Source: Gonapodya prolifera JEL478 (taxonomy: Eukaryota > Monoblepharomycota > Monoblepharidomycetes > Monoblepharidales > Gonapodyaceae). Taken from it: a stretch of 64,000 nt of DNA. The stretch lies in NCBI GenBank assembly GCA_001574975.1, contig KQ965739.1, positions 446,966 through 510,965 of the forward strand, read 5' to 3'. This document shows, piece by piece, positions 13,146 to 26,239 of this stretch (positions within the stretch are counted from its first letter, which is position 1; each line of letters starts with the position of its first letter). The notes beneath the pieces are model-generated. The model did not search any database. It saw only the letters and a program-made list of their open reading frames with translations, and was not told the DNA's origin. A program made the translations under genes and the position numbers.

Positions 13146-16100
13146 TCACCCCCTTGCATCGTCCATCTCCAGCGCAAGACCTCCAGAGTCCAGACACCGC
13201 AGGAACGCAGACGTCGGCGGAAGCAGGTGCCGCGGCACAGAAAACGCAATGTCCACAAGCTCGTTGGCCTGCTCGAACAGCTCCATCACGATCCGACGGA
13301 ACACAAACACACCCACAGCGGCGATGATAACGCATGCGAAGCTGAACACCAGGGTCGTCAGCGTCGACGTCATTTGTAGCGAGTTCAGAACTGCGGATGG
13401 GGTGTGAGTGAGTGAGTGGGTGGGTGGGGTGGGTGGGATGATGACATTGAAGAGATTATTGTGATTGCATAGGTGTGGGTATTGCAGAGATTGCGGAATG
13501 ATTGGAAACGTGCAACGAGTGAAAGTATGGAAAGCATGGAAAGGGCGACGAAAGATTGTCAGAAACCACACTCCACCGCGTGGATTCAAAACACAGACAA
13601 CCTACCAAGATTGTAAACAGTCTCACTCTCCTGCAACAGCCCGTCCTTCATGAACGCCGACAGCGCGTACGCCAGCCGCCAGTTATCGTGCGCAGTCGTG
13701 CGCTGCGCACTCGGCGCCGACAGGAAATCTGCAGACGCGTCCAGAAACGCACGCGTGATCTGGATTTGTGAATCCGCTGCTTAGAAGAAAGCACGCGCGC
13801 ACGCGCACCGCGTCACCGGGTCAACGACCCCACCCCGCACCCACCGTTTCAAGCCCGTTGTACACGGTCGCCTTGCTGAACCCGATCGTCGCATTGTACA
13901 CCAGCTTGTCGCACCTACCACCACACGCCACACATTCACTTCTGCCCGCGCACGTACCGAACCCGACGCGACCCACTCACCCTCCCGACAACAAACACGT
14001 GCCTCCATTCAACAACAAATCGTCCAGATCGCGGACCGAGTCCGTCCCCGGAATATTTCCCACGCCGATCCGCACCAGCCGGTGCTTCTCCTCCAGCGTC
14101 TTGATCGTGTACTTGAGAAGCATCTCCGCGTCCCCTTGCTCCCAGTACTGCGCGTCATGCGCCGCGACTTCCGTGTTCATCATCATCGTGTATTGGAACA
14201 GGTACCGTTGCTCCGCGGCGCGTTCTGGTGCGTGCAGGGGGGTTGTGACAGACGTGTGTATTGGGGGTGGTTCGTGCATGCGACAGAGGTGTGACGGTGA
14301 GCGTGCGAAGAAACGGCTCGACGGGGCTCGACTCACCTTGAAACGTTCCAAACGACCGCAAGTAAGCAATCTACAAGCGGCACAGGCCAAACCAAATCAC
14401 GCGGTCAAACATTTGCACCCTGCAACACACAAAACGCAGCAGGCACCCACCCCAATCACGGACGGCGCAAAAATGACCAAACACGACGCCGTCACAAGCA
14501 GCGAGCCCGCCCAGAACAGAAGCTTTGTCACCGACACTTTTCCGGACCCCGACGCATCCGGCTCGCGCAGGCTCCGTGTTGCGTCCATGCCTTCGCCAGA
14601 CTCCTTCTCGTCCGCCTTGTCCTCCTCGTCACTCTGTGCATCGATGATCAGACTGTCCATGGACTGCGCAACCGGATGTCGGTTACCAAGGAGCCGAAAG
14701 GGGGAGAGGGGGAAGGGAGTGACTCACTTCGTCCAAAGCTCGCACAATGGCCTTCCGGGCGGGTTTGGGAATACCAGCAAGGAGCTTGAGCTGGACGAGA
14801 TACAACGATGAGCCTCAAATTCCACATTCTGTTTGCACGCGCTCCGTCCGATGTGGTACACTCACCAACGCCACCCTGCGCCGTTCGTTCTGCCTCATGG
14901 CGCGGAAGTACACGTATATAGCGAGGCAGATTTGCAGAAAAGCTTGTATGCCAAAGAGGATCCACAATGTGCTCTCGATCTTCGCGACTCGCTGAGAAAG
15001 TCAACGAAATGCTTGGAAAGTGCGCTATATGCAACACACCGACGAGAAGGCTCACATTGAGAAAGTCTGAAAACCCTGCGACGACGGCAGTGTTGAACGT
15101 ATGGCCGAGATCCTTCACGAAGGTTCATTATAAACACTCAGCATCCGACGGAATTGAGAAAGACTTTACCTTTGCGTTTTTGAGGAAGAAGGCGAAATCT
15201 TTATTGAATCGAGCGTCTGTGCCGTACACAGATCTCAGAGTGGCGTAGTCCCTGCAGAAAGGGAAACATGGATGAAGCTCATCGAAACCAAACGCCGCCT
15301 CCGCATACCCACCAGTTCACAATCCCGTCGATCGCGTCAAGACTCCTTAGCAGCAAGTTGTATATCGACGATGTCACCAGTGTCCACTTGCAGTCACCCG
15401 TGGTTGCGTCGACACTCTCGAGAACGATACAGGTGTATTCGGCGTCTGCAACAAAAATTCGAACCTTTCGCGAATTTGAAACGCGTTGAAATCCAGCTCA
15501 CTATTATTATCAGGATCTGTTGTCGACACACCGCCGTGATTGAGAGGAAGAAAAGCATGAAAACAACCAGAAGTATAGGGAGCGAAATGGAGGCTCACCG
15601 AGCGCCAAGAAGAATGGAAGGTTTTGCGACCGGATTTTGGATTGAATTGAAGTAATCGCACTCTTGCGGGCGTTGCTACCAATGGAACGCCACTTTAGAC
15701 TGTCATGATGCACCTTGTTTCGCACACTCACAATGCCGTGGAGTCGCCACTTTTTAGGTTCATGGTCATGAGACGGACCTCCTGCGCTACCTCGGTGACA
15801 GCTTTGAAATAGTTACCAGGGATGGAGCAGCAATTGGAATCATGGCCATCGAATGTTGAATTGCGTCAGGCTCTTACACCATGACCACCTCAAACAAGGT
15901 TCTCACCCTGTCGTGCCCTTCTGAAACCTCTATTCTGTCCCACGTAGTACGAGATTTGATTGTATGCAACGGTTGACAGAACTGGGACACGTCGCACAAC
16001 AGTCATTACTCGTATAACATTCCAACCGACCAAAGACTCTCACCGTAACTCGCCGCAGAGAGACTGATCGCCGCCAAAATAATCAAAAGAAGCTGCTTGC

Positions 16101-19100
16101 TCAGAGCTCTAATGGGGCCTTTCATTCTCGACTGAAACTGTTCGTGCAAGAATCGTTGCTTCCGCATTTCCCTCCCGCCACCACCTCCACTACTCGTTTG
16201 AGACTGGGATTCGGGTCTCGCGGCGGAGTAAATGCGTGGAGGAGCTTCGCCAGAGTTGTTGTCAAGAAACTTGGCTTGTTTCATAATTGATGCGCTCTGC
16301 CCTTCACTCCAGGCCTCCACCGAGGAAGGTCTGACAACGGTGACTTTCAAACTCGACGGAGATCGTACGCTTTGTTCTACAGAGGTCGGAGCTTCGAGTT
16401 TGTCTGAACCTTCCTCAAAATTCATGTCATCGTCTGAGCCCTTTCGCTCCATTCTTTCCAGTTCTTCTGCTCTATCGAGCAACACTTTCGCCTGGAATAT
16501 ATCGCCTGTGAACCACCGAGATGTGAAGATGGAGCGAAGAGAAGAGAGGTAGGCCTTCAAATATATCACCTTGAATAACACGGACAAACTCGGCATAAAG
16601 CCTGAGAAGCTGCCGTGTATGAGGAAAACGTGCCAGAAGTTGAGCATATGATTTAGCAGCTGTCGACAACTTCGAGTGGAAGTCCGTAAGCTGTGCCTCC
16701 AGCTGTGCAGATCGCAGTTCGGGGGAGTCCAGCTGCACCCATACTTTGCGGAGGCTTTGCAGGGCTTCTTGATGATATCTGTATTTCATATCAGTTTTCA
16801 GCAAAGGACTTCATTGGCTGGACAGAGAAATGATAATCTCACTTTTTGGCAACACGCTCCAGGCTAGCGAACTCCACGAAAGTTGCAATATTTGTAGACG
16901 CTCTCATACCTGTAGCAGCAACGTGTAAACCGATGTTTTCCCGCGAAAGTCAAGTAATGCTCACCAAGGTCAGCAGCCCTGCGTTGCGTCTCACTCTCGG
17001 CTTCTGCTCGGGGACGTTTAAATGTGAGACAAATTCAAGGAGGTGAAATCGCAACTTTGACACCCACCCAGGGACGTAAAAATGAAGAATTTGAGGCCAA
17101 CATCAGGCTGGGGAAAAATGACATAAAGCTAGTCTGTTAGGCACACTTTTTTGATGGTGCTTACGGTATTGCTGTTGGCCTTTCGAAGCAGGGTATCAAT
17201 CTCGTCGCTACCAGCAGCATCAAAAGAAGCAATGTACTTTGCATGAGCCCAGTAAACAAATGCTGATCGCGGGTATTGCTAGAAGAGCCAAGCGTGAGGT
17301 ATGATTCAACAAAGATTATGTCGCAATCAGACCATCTGAGCTTCTGTGAACAAAACGTGCATGAGAGATTTCGCGCTTTCACTGCTTGTTTGCTGGGCAA
17401 AACGACTGGCGATCTAGAAATACATTATGAAGTGGGTTGTGACAAGGGCTTTCGAAGGTGACCAGATACCTCTGCGTGATAAGGACTCCAGAAAACAGGT
17501 TGAGGAACCACGTCGCGTTCAACTAGGACACCTTTCGCCTCACTCTTGACAAAAGTCAAGCCTTCACGCAGCATTTGAGCTCGCGCTTCGGCACCTCGAG
17601 TCTCTGCCGGTGAAAAGTTTTTCATTCCAGTTAGAGCATTGATTTGCCAACGACTGTGAAACGAGTCCCTGTGACTGGACGGGAGTAGCTCTTGTGAAGT
17701 GGCGGCTTCGGCGTGCATTCGCACTCCTTCTCCTTCATTTAGTTCTGGAACGTCTGCGGCGGAAAGAACAATTTGTTTTTCCCCTGTTTCACTTTTTTTC
17801 CTTTCTCGCTGCCCTAGAAGAGTATCCCAGCGATGCTCTATCCTTGCTATCGCGGAAGCGCTGATAAACATTTGGAATCGTCTCACGACGAACTGCCCCA
17901 TAGCGTACGACAAGGGTATAGCGACACAAAGGACGACAATCGACCCGATGCTTGTGGTTGACTGATCAGCGAAGAGGAGTGTAAGAAGGGCAATTAACGC
18001 TGAAAGGCTGCTTTGGAGCATTCCACCTTAAAATGATGGTAATTGTTGAATGAAAAATGGGCATTCGCAAGACTTGCAAACTCGACCCACCAACTCGGAA
18101 TCCGTTGGTCGTCGGATTATAGTAAGGAAGTCTCCACACTAGAGCGCAAGCAACTGCAAGCATCGACGCAAACACGATGATCATCAAGAAAATGCCATTG
18201 ATTAAAAACACATCCACGAGCACGAAGAGTGTTTTGAAAATCAGGAAAAGAATATCGATATGACCGTTTGTCCGACTCGAAGCACCGCTGTCACATGTTG
18301 TGTGCAATCATGATTCGAAACACAACTGCGACAAGCACTCACGATGCTTTGGGCTCGTTGATAACTAGATATATACTAAAGTGGAAAGAGGTGATTTAGG
18401 GCGTTCTGTAGGGACATGGCAACGGCAACGCACAACTCACCTAACGAAAGCGACAAATAAGAACAGCGATACTGTCACAACAATTGCTGAAAGCACCATT
18501 GCAAATTGCAGTGGCTCCGAGAAACAAGTTCCACTGGTGTTCATGCCATTCTTCGAGCAATCGCACGCGTGCATTAAAATTTCGAGTGACGGTATGTAAC
18601 CGAATGTAACCATGATCGCTGTGACCAAGCGAAGCGCACGAAGTGGCTGAGTCAAGACATTAGTGTCATCCCACATTGAGAAACTCCCTCCGAGAATCTA
18701 CCCACCCAGACATGCTTGAATTGACCTCTACTAAATGACAATACGACATATAATGTCAAGCAAACGGTTGAGAAGACCACCAATACGACGCCCCAGAATG
18801 CGACTTGGAAAGAGGTTATATTTGTGAGGACAAGTGTGAGTGGGTTGAAGACGTATTGGATTGACTTTGGTAGACCCGGTATATAATCTTGCCGCCACGA
18901 AAAGCTCCATATTTGCATATCTGTTGTTGGACGAATGGGTTATTCAGCAGCTTTGCTGAACGGTAAGAAAACCAAACCTTCAAGTAGGTAAAAGAGGTAT
19001 TCGACCCAATGGTCCAGACGATTGTTTCGGCATATGGCATATAGGCTGAAGTATCAAGAAAGCGTTCGTCGTGGGACGAATCACCATTCGGGATGTGAGA

Positions 19101-19436
19101 ATGCAAATGCTACCTCATTCCGAATGCATATCTGGTAATGCTCACATCGTATATAGGAGTCTGATTATAATCCGACGTCCCGATATCGAGTAAATGTCAA
19201 CACGATTGATTAAGAAGTGCTGAACTCAGACTAATCTACTACCTCTCCGAAGCGTGAAGATTTGATCCCGGCCTCTTTGACTCTCCAGGGAACATCGTGA
19301 CTGTATCTCCTCACGCAATTCGCAGGGTTGCTCGCTATCAGCGATCGTCGCTATTCGCGTTCTGTTTCGATGTGTACCTGGAAGCTTGGGAGATGGTGAT
19401 CCGGGAGGAAGGCAGCCCAAGCCTTCGCCTGATCAT
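13146..19436 (-). CDS. tmcB-like multi-pass membrane protein
   Basis: Resembles the tiny-macrocyst (tmcB/tmcC) family of large membrane proteins of amoebae and zoosporic fungi, whose biochemical role is poorly known. In order the exons encode about eight N-terminal hydrophobic segments (for example TSFQVAFWGVVLVVFSTVC and LFVLVDVFLINGIFLMIIVF), a soluble middle with TPR-like helices (AKSYAQLLARFPHTRQLLRL, then FQAKVLLDRAEELE, typical of the family), and a C-terminal half with four or more hydrophobic segments flanking a four-helix-like extracellular region. The last exon ends LALEMDDARG and stops at 13146-13148. The start at 19436 (MIRRRLGLPSS) needs a 71-nt intron soon after it and is less certain than the rest. 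There are about 20 introns. It lies in tandem with the large helical gene downstream. Confidence 0.75.
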
Positions 19437-19861
19437 CAGTGAAAGATTATAAATAACAACCGTGCACCAATTTGAAGAAAAGAAAGAAGAAGAGAGAAAG
19501 GGGGAAAGTGCCATTGTTGTTTGTGTATTGTTTGTGTTGGGCCAGATTCCCGAGCTCGTTTGACAAACGTTCAGGGTGTTCTTGAGATCCGACGCGCGAG
19601 CGAGGGAGAACGGCGCTTCCTCCACGCGGAGTCAACTAGTGCTCCCACTTATCCGTTGTTTTCTTGTCGGACGTGGACGAAGGGAGGAGAAAGGTCCGAT
19701 TGTTTGGAAATCAGGTGAGTTTGGCAGCTGTGTATGCGGGGTTTTGGACTCGCTAAACGAGCCCCAATTTGTCACAACACTCTCGTTACGAACTGGTTGC
19801 TCTATGATAACGCATCGTGGGCGTGGGTCCTGTCTATCCCTCTGACCGTGCTACTAGCGCG
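19437..19861. promoter_or_regulatory. Divergent intergenic region, no gene seen
   Basis: About 425 bp between the tmcB-like gene (minus) and the MATH/BTB-like gene (plus). Short open frames here lack family-like sequence. It probably holds both 5' UTRs and promoters. Confidence 0.4.
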
Positions 19862-22812
19862 ATGCTCGACAGGATGCCTCCCGCACCGCGTTCGACCCCG
19901 CGTCTCCCACCAATTCACACTCCCCAGTCCGCCCATTCTGCTTCAGCTCGCAGACAGTCAGCCGGGCGCGCAAAAACGTTCGCCCACAGTGCTCCATCAT
20001 CACCCCATACTCTTTCGTGCCAGGCGCGCGCTTCCTTCGCGTTTTCGATTAGGAGCTTCACAACCATCTTTGCCGAGGCGGTCGGTGCTCTCGCAGGCGT
20101 AGCGCAGCCGACCTCCAACAACAACCCGTCTGCAAATGTGACCTTAGCACTCTCTTCGGATGTCTTTGTGGATGTCGCTGGTCGAAAATGGTCTCTCTCT
20201 GTCTCACTTGCCCATTCTCCCCTTTCCGAGGTCGCCACTGAATCTCATAGTTCAGCCTTGAGGGCCAACGGCGCAAACTTTTTGTCCGGTTCGATTCATG
20301 CACATGATCCTGCCCCAGTGGGACCGTTCAACTCTGGAGCGCCAACCCTCTTTTCTCGCACATCCTCGGACTTGATGCGCCGCTCTGCTGAACCGCCTTC
20401 CCCGGGTCCTCGACCTGTTTCACCCTCTCCTGCTCCCGGATTTCCCCTTGCTCGAACACCTTCCCGTGTCCATTCTGCGTCAGCTACCACAGGTTCAGGA
20501 AATCCGTTTTACAATTCCCCTAGCAGTACCCCCGTCCGTTCGTGGGGCAAGTATTCGATGGTTCTGGGAAGCCCAAGTCGACCCTCATCTCCGTCCGAGC
20601 CGAACCCATTTGACACCACTTCGGCGAACGGTAACCCTTTCGACTCTGGAATTTCGTCCGCTAACAATGGAAAAATGGGTAAGGATGCTTGGTTGCGCAG
20701 CGGGGAGGCGAAATCTGGACATGCTTGGGTGGTCGGAATTCGCCTCGTGCCAGCGTGAGTTTAAGTCTGGAAGGGATTACCTGTAATTTGGTAACGAAAT
20801 TGTTCATTTTTGCTCGTCTTCATAGGGATGTGCAATCGTCCAAAGCCACACTGCAGCCGTTGCCGACAGTGACCCTCGCGGCTTTTCAGGCTGCAGATGA
20901 TGCGCCAATGTCTCCCTCCATGCCAACACCAGCCAAACTAATGGAAGGAGACTTTGTTTCCTTTTATGAGGCGAACCTTACTCCCCATTCGATTCCTGTG
21001 GCAACAAACAATGGCCTCAATGTCCTCGCCAATAGCCCTGCGCAGTTCCGCCTCAATCGAGTCAAGCGTGCCGGTGACTCGATGTCATCGCCATTTCATT
21101 CAGGTCCGGGCTCCCGGCAGGCATCTTCCTCTCAGACACAGTCCGGCTACGCGGTGGCCGTGCCGCTTGCTCTGGTCCTCGAACGCTTATGTGCACCAAC
21201 ACCGGACACACTCCATATCACCGTGTCCATTCCATCCTCAACTCTTTTTCACTCATCAGCGATCGACGCACTGAATACACATCGATCTTCGAAGATTCTC
21301 AATTTCCCAACGCACATGATGAATGCTGCAGCCCTTGCCGGTCTCACTGACCCTCACCCCGCAGCTCCGGGAGCGCACCCATTACTTCCACGCTATCACC
21401 ACGCCACCGCTGTTCCCAACGCGGCTGACATGCTGCTTGCGATCTTTGACCAGCCGCACATTGCGGACGTGGAGTTCGCTGTGACAGCTGCGCCTGGATC
21501 CTCGGGAGTCCCTTCAGCGAACGCCGGGGGTCGCAAATTTCGCTCCGTATATGCCCAGCGAGCCGTGTTGTCAAAGAGGTGCCCAGCACTGGGCGACTGG
21601 TTTGCAGCCAACGCAAAAGGCGGAGGAAAGGGATCTCTCAACGACAGCCATGAGACACAGGGCGCCGGTGTCTCAGTTGTGAGCCAGGCCGTTAAGCGGA
21701 TCCTTCGCACTGGAGGCAAGGATGCAGGGGACATCGATTTCAGCGAGTATATTTTCGATCCTTCCCGGGGACGCCGCGGGCGGCGAAACCCGTTTGCATT
21801 CTCTGAGTTCTCGGAAGGATCAGATTCAGGTTATGCGGATAACGGAAGCGAGGACGCGACCACAGTTGTTCGTGTGGAGAACGTATCATATGACGCGTGG
21901 TGGTGGTTCGTGAGGTTTCTGTACTGTGGGGAAATCGATGGATTGATTGGTTCGACGGTCACCCAAGCGGACAAGCCGTGGCTCATGGACGGTGGGGCTC
22001 CCGATGACGCCTCGGATGTGTCGGACGATTTGGAGCAACTGTCTTCGGATGATATGTCGCGTCCAGGGACACCCCAGAACAAAGGAAAGTTCTCGCGAGC
22101 GAGTCATATCAAACGTGTGAGGACTCGTACGGACTCATTGAATGGCGATGAAGCTCCCACTACCCCGACCACACCGACAAAGCCCCAGTTGGCAATCAAT
22201 GGTCGAAGCATGACGGGAGCGCAATCCTCAAGCGAGCTGGCTCTGCTTCGGGATCTGTACTCTCTTTCTCGTGCCTTTGGTGAACCAATCCTTACAGCCG
22301 CAGTGCTCGCGCGCATCGCCGAGCGCATCGAGGTGCGGTCCGTGTCGTTTTGGATGGGCGTTGCTGCGGACGAGGAGAAGTGGGCGGCGGGATTGTCCTT
22401 TGGCTTTTCGTTGCGCGATCATAGCCGCGACGCATCTGTCAATGGACTGGGCGGCTTCGGCGACTCGGACGGCATGTCTGACAAGCGCAAGCGTCGGCGG
22501 TCGGGGAAGCGCGTCGGCGCGTCGCCAGCGCGGGCCAGGTTGGACTCGAGCACCTTTGATGGCCTGGAGGTTCGTGTCGGGGGGCTAGCAGGCTCACCGT
22601 TTGGGAACGATGTCGATACGGCCGCTCCCACGTTTTCGTCGCCACTGAGGCTGCTGCTTGTCAGCTGGATCAAGGCCAACTGGAACTCGATCAAGGACTG
22701 CGGCGTGTGGGAGGACTGGGTGGGGAAGCGCGGTGACGGGTGGGAGAGTTTGCTGACCATGATTGTGGAGGCGGTGCGCGAGGTTGAGGAGCTGGAGGCT
22801 GCGCAGGAGTGA
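19862..22812 (+). CDS. MATH/BTB-like domain protein with long disordered inserts
   Basis: Two exons joined by an intron of about 70 nt near 20754-20825 (VPA, then DVQSSKATL). The first 120 residues resemble a MATH-type beta domain (FAFSIRSFTTIFAEAV and a later WSLSVSLAHS). A long Ser/Pro-rich region and a second beta-rich part follow. A BTB/POZ-like core comes next (ADMLLAIFDQPHIADVEFAV, then YAQRAVLSKRCPALGDWF), interrupted by a disordered insert, then AWWWFVRFLYCGEIDGLIG and a BACK-like helical tail (LLRDLYSLSRAFGEPILTAA). MATH-BTB proteins commonly act as CUL3 substrate adaptors; that role here is inference. The start at 19862 (MLDRMPPAPR) is the first ATG of the open frame; a second Met follows four codons later. 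The stop is TGA at 22810-22812. Confidence 0.65.
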
Positions 22813-23701
22813 GGAAGCCCGGGGCGAGTGGGATGTGCAGGACGGTGGAGGGAACAGGAGAGATGGTAGCGGCGGAGGTGTGGAGGAGAGAAAATGTTTC
22901 GAAAAGCAAAACGAGGAGCCATAAACTGGATTGTTGCATTTGTTGGATCTGTACGTCGCCATACCCGCGTGCAAGGACACCCACGACACCCGCGATGCTC
23001 ATCTCATCGACAATGAATATGACGGTGTCTTGGATGCTTGCGTGACATATGGGCATTCTGCTTGCTGTGCCGTACCATGGGCCTACTACTACCAAATCTC
23101 ACGCAGGCCCCTCATTGCTTTCTTTTTTTTATTCTATATATATCGCCACCCCTTGCAACACGTCTGTGCCTGTGTCTCTGCCGGGAGTACGCATTGTAGA
23201 GCTTGGTCTGAGCGCACTGTGCTCCTCCTCGGGGAGCGGCTCTGGTTCGGTGGTCGTGGCGGTCAAAGAGTATTTAACTGTATGTACACGCTTCAATACA
23301 TGGAGGCGCCTGTGGCAAGTCAAAAAAATGCTGGTCACTTGTTTAATGTCAACGCGCTCATACTACCAACAGTCGTTTCTCCTTGGTAGCTCTTGTAAAT
23401 CATCATGACGGAACGTCTTTCGTTTTTTCAGATTCAAATACTATCATACAAGAAGGCAGCGGCAATAGATAAAAATAGTTGCGATGAAGAGTGTCTCTTC
23501 CTTTTCTCGACGAGTGCAGATTATAGTATCTCTCTCTCCCCAGCGTGGAAACAGTGGAAAGTGTGGGCATACGACAGAGCTTTTTCTTTTTCCTTGCTTG
23601 ATTGCTTTTTCCGTTTTTCCGGTCAATTTTTCCACATTTTGTGCTCCTCGTTCTCATTATTCCAATCGACGTGCAGCTGCACGGACCCATGGGTTGCATG
23701 C
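22813..23701. other. Intergenic stretch, no gene recognised
   Basis: About 890 bp between converging genes, becoming AT-rich after 23.1 kb with a long T run near 23121. Open frames on both strands are short and look like chance. It probably holds two 3' UTRs. Confidence 0.5.
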
Positions 23702-24339
23702 TCAGATCTTCGCCTTGACCTTTGGCAGTCTCACAGTAGTCCCACCCAACGCGGGCACAGCGGCTGCGAGCGAGCCGACGGTGCGTTGGGTCTTGAGCTG
23801 CTCGATCTGTGAGTGCTCCCGCTCGATGGCGAGCAGGATCGCATTGGATTCATCCACGGTGTACTTTCCAGAAACTTGAAAAGGGGAGCAGGAACGCGGT
23901 GAGCGGAGCGTGGGAATGCAGGGGTGTCATAGATCAGTCAGTGCGTTCGGTTCCCTCCTGCGAGGCACCGCGCACACTCACGACCACCCTCCATCGCGTC
24001 GAGAAGCCTGAAGTGCAGCCGCTCCTCTCTCTCCTCGACATCGCGGTCCAGTGTCGCATCATTTTCCTCGGCTCGCTCCGGGTGTCGCAGGACTGGGTGA
24101 TGGGTCACGAGGTTCAGGCCATCACACGCACAGGGGCACGAAGTCGCATGGGGGAGCACCGCGCAACGCATCGCAGGCGCAGGCGAGAGTGCGGGGATCG
24201 AAGTGAAGATGGGAAGCGGAGTCGCCAAACTCTCCCAAAAAAACTCACAGGCATCGACAGCGGCACCCGATGAAGGCGACGGGAGGGCGAAGGTGAGCGA
24301 GCCTGCGATTAGGTCGGAGTTGAGAGCGGCGGCGAGCAT
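23702..24339 (-). CDS. Small protein of unknown function (about 125 residues)
   Basis: Three exons fit in phase. The first begins MLAAALNSDLIAGSLTFALP at 24339, the second encodes LRHPERAEENDATLDRDVEE and continues to LLDAMEGG, and the last reads SGKYTVDESNAILLAIERE and ends VRLPKVKAKI before the stop at 23702-23704. The middle and end are charged and helical. I do not recognise the family. An upstream stretch near 24380-24450 also reads like protein (DLRLNDIIRGSQITLEK) and could be a further 5' exon, but I could not find a phase-consistent junction, so the start may be wrong. Confidence 0.45.
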
Positions 24340-25283
24340 CAGGAGAAGGGCGGCGTTGAGCGGAGGAAAGGAGTAGGTTGCTTACCCCGCACTTTTTTCG
24401 AGTGTGATTTGGGAGCCGCGGATAATGTCGTTCAGCCGTAGATCAACGCCCCATGAGAGCTCTCGAGGGGTTCTCTTTGGTTCACATGGAAACAAATAAA
24501 ACAATTGCCGGTGATATCTCACGGATTGTCGTCTTGAAAGTTCCCCAAGTGTGGTTTAGGGGGACATGTGCCCAGGTGCCCCATGGGTATCTTTGGCTTG
24601 GCCCTTCCAATGGTAAGGTTGCGTTATGCAGATGCTTGCGTTGGAGACGAAAGCTCTGTTGACTGACCGCTCGTGGCTGCGGCTTCAACAAGAGTGTTAC
24701 CAAGGGAGCCATCAACAAAAGGTTGAGAACCTTAGCTCGTAAAACCGACCTTGAATACAAGCCTGCGCACGAAACCGCACCTCGCGGCACGGAGACCCGG
24801 TGCTCACCAGACGAACTCGCCATTCCAATTTCTATTGAATGTACGTGGTACAGCACATGGTAGTATATAAAGGCTGATTTAAAGCATTCCCACAAATAGG
24901 AAGCCATTTTCTGAAAGCAGAGGGCCGAAGCGATACGCAATGGAAACCGTCTTGCCCCTTTCAAAACGAACATCGAGATGCTCCACTTCGAAAAAGAGAA
25001 CTAGATTATATATCACTGACCTCACAGCTCACATGGCCTGCTGACCATCTAATAGCGTTTGTCGGCACGAGGTCGAGTGTGTGCAACAACGGGAAACTGT
25101 GCACCGCCAACAGACATACTCGGCCTCCGTCCACCTTTTTATGTGCTCTCATGTACGAACACGCTCACGTGCAAAACACCTGCCTGTACGAATCACGACT
25201 TCGAATGCAGGGCTTTGGTCACCAACCGACCACAGGAGCACACCCGATTGCCAGCCTCCACTGCCTCTCATCCTGCCCACACA
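24340..25283. other. Intergenic or unassigned region
   Basis: A minus-strand open frame at 24482-24973 and a possible short exon near 24380-24450 are the only coding hints. Neither carries a recognisable motif. The right part is the upstream region of TMEM258. Confidence 0.4.
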
Positions 25284-25971
25284 ATGGTACTTCCCCCTCT
25301 CTTCTCTCCTCTTCTTTCTCCTTACCTGGGCCCGCTCTCTCCCTTCCCCGCACTCGCAGTCCTCCAACCTCGCCCCCTTCAGACAACCGCTCCCCGCCAA
25401 CCCCGCGACCCTGTCCTTTCTGCTGCTGCTCGCGGGATTCGCACTGGCGTCGGCGTTTTTGATGTGCGTGGCGTGGTGATTTGGTCGGGAGGGCATCGTT
25501 GCGGTCGGGGGAGCGGGTCGGGGGGATGGAGGTGGAGATGGATTTGCTCTGCCCCGGATAGGATGGTCGCTACGCTCATGCCCAAATGAAAATTGCACTG
25601 GCACGTGTCGTAGCGACAAATGGGGTTCGCACACCGCATTGGCGAAAGCTTGTGTAAAGGAACGAGTAACACGACCGCTCGAGGATAACTCTGATTGGAT
25701 CCCACCGCTTTCTCGCGACACCACACTCACTCCTCTCCCGCTCTCCGCTTTCCCCCGCATCAATCTCCAGCTACGAGGTCACGCAGACCAAATACTCCCG
25801 CTCTCTCGTCCGCGAACTGTCCTTGGCCGTTCCCGCCAGCGCACTTCTCGGTAAGCAAAGGCTCCAGCTCTCTTCGGACCGCCGTCCAATTTGCTGACGT
25901 TGCATTCCCTTCTTACACTCGCAGGAATGGGCATTCTCGTCTCGTTTGTTAATAACGGCGTTGCGCTGTAG
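25284..25971 (+). CDS. TMEM258: TMEM258/Ost5-like subunit of the oligosaccharyltransferase
   Basis: A small two-pass ER membrane subunit of the complex that N-glycosylates nascent proteins. The spliced product is 77 residues, against 79 in the human protein. Proposed exons are 25284-25286 (ATG only), 25360-25463, 25771-25850 and 25925-25971; all junctions are GT..AG and the frame is kept. The sequence starts M-SSNLAPFRQPLPANPA, followed by a first membrane segment (LSFLLLLAGFALASAFL). The diagnostic YEVTQTKYSRSLVRELSLA matches the family YEVTSTKYTR signature. A second membrane segment follows, and the protein ends VSFVNNGVAL. Convergent with DHFR. Confidence 0.88.
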
Positions 25972-26239
25972 CACACGTCCACACGTCCTCCACCGTTTCC
26001 TCCATTGCCGCCATTTTTCCGTCGTATATACGCATAGTGTACTTTTGCCCAATATCAATATTGGGTGCATGCGATTTGCGGTTGCCAAAACAGACATCAG
26101 TACGCACAAAACGTGAAGATACCTATACCACCTCATACCCTCGCCACCACGGCAAACTTGCACCACCGCGCCATCTCAACGGTTGCATAGCCACCCAGTG
26201 TTCGTCCTCGGCACGACCGCCGCGCCTGTACGTCACACC

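Noticed and set aside
19360-19436. Apparent 16-nt intron (gtacacatcgaaacag) in the tmcB-like gene
   Set aside because: A normal 71-nt intron using the same donor and a later acceptor (gagatacag) also keeps the frame and fits the usual intron length here.
24482-24973. 163-codon minus-strand frame as a gene
   Set aside because: No family resemblance, begins at a non-ATG codon, and overlaps the probable upstream region of the small unknown gene.
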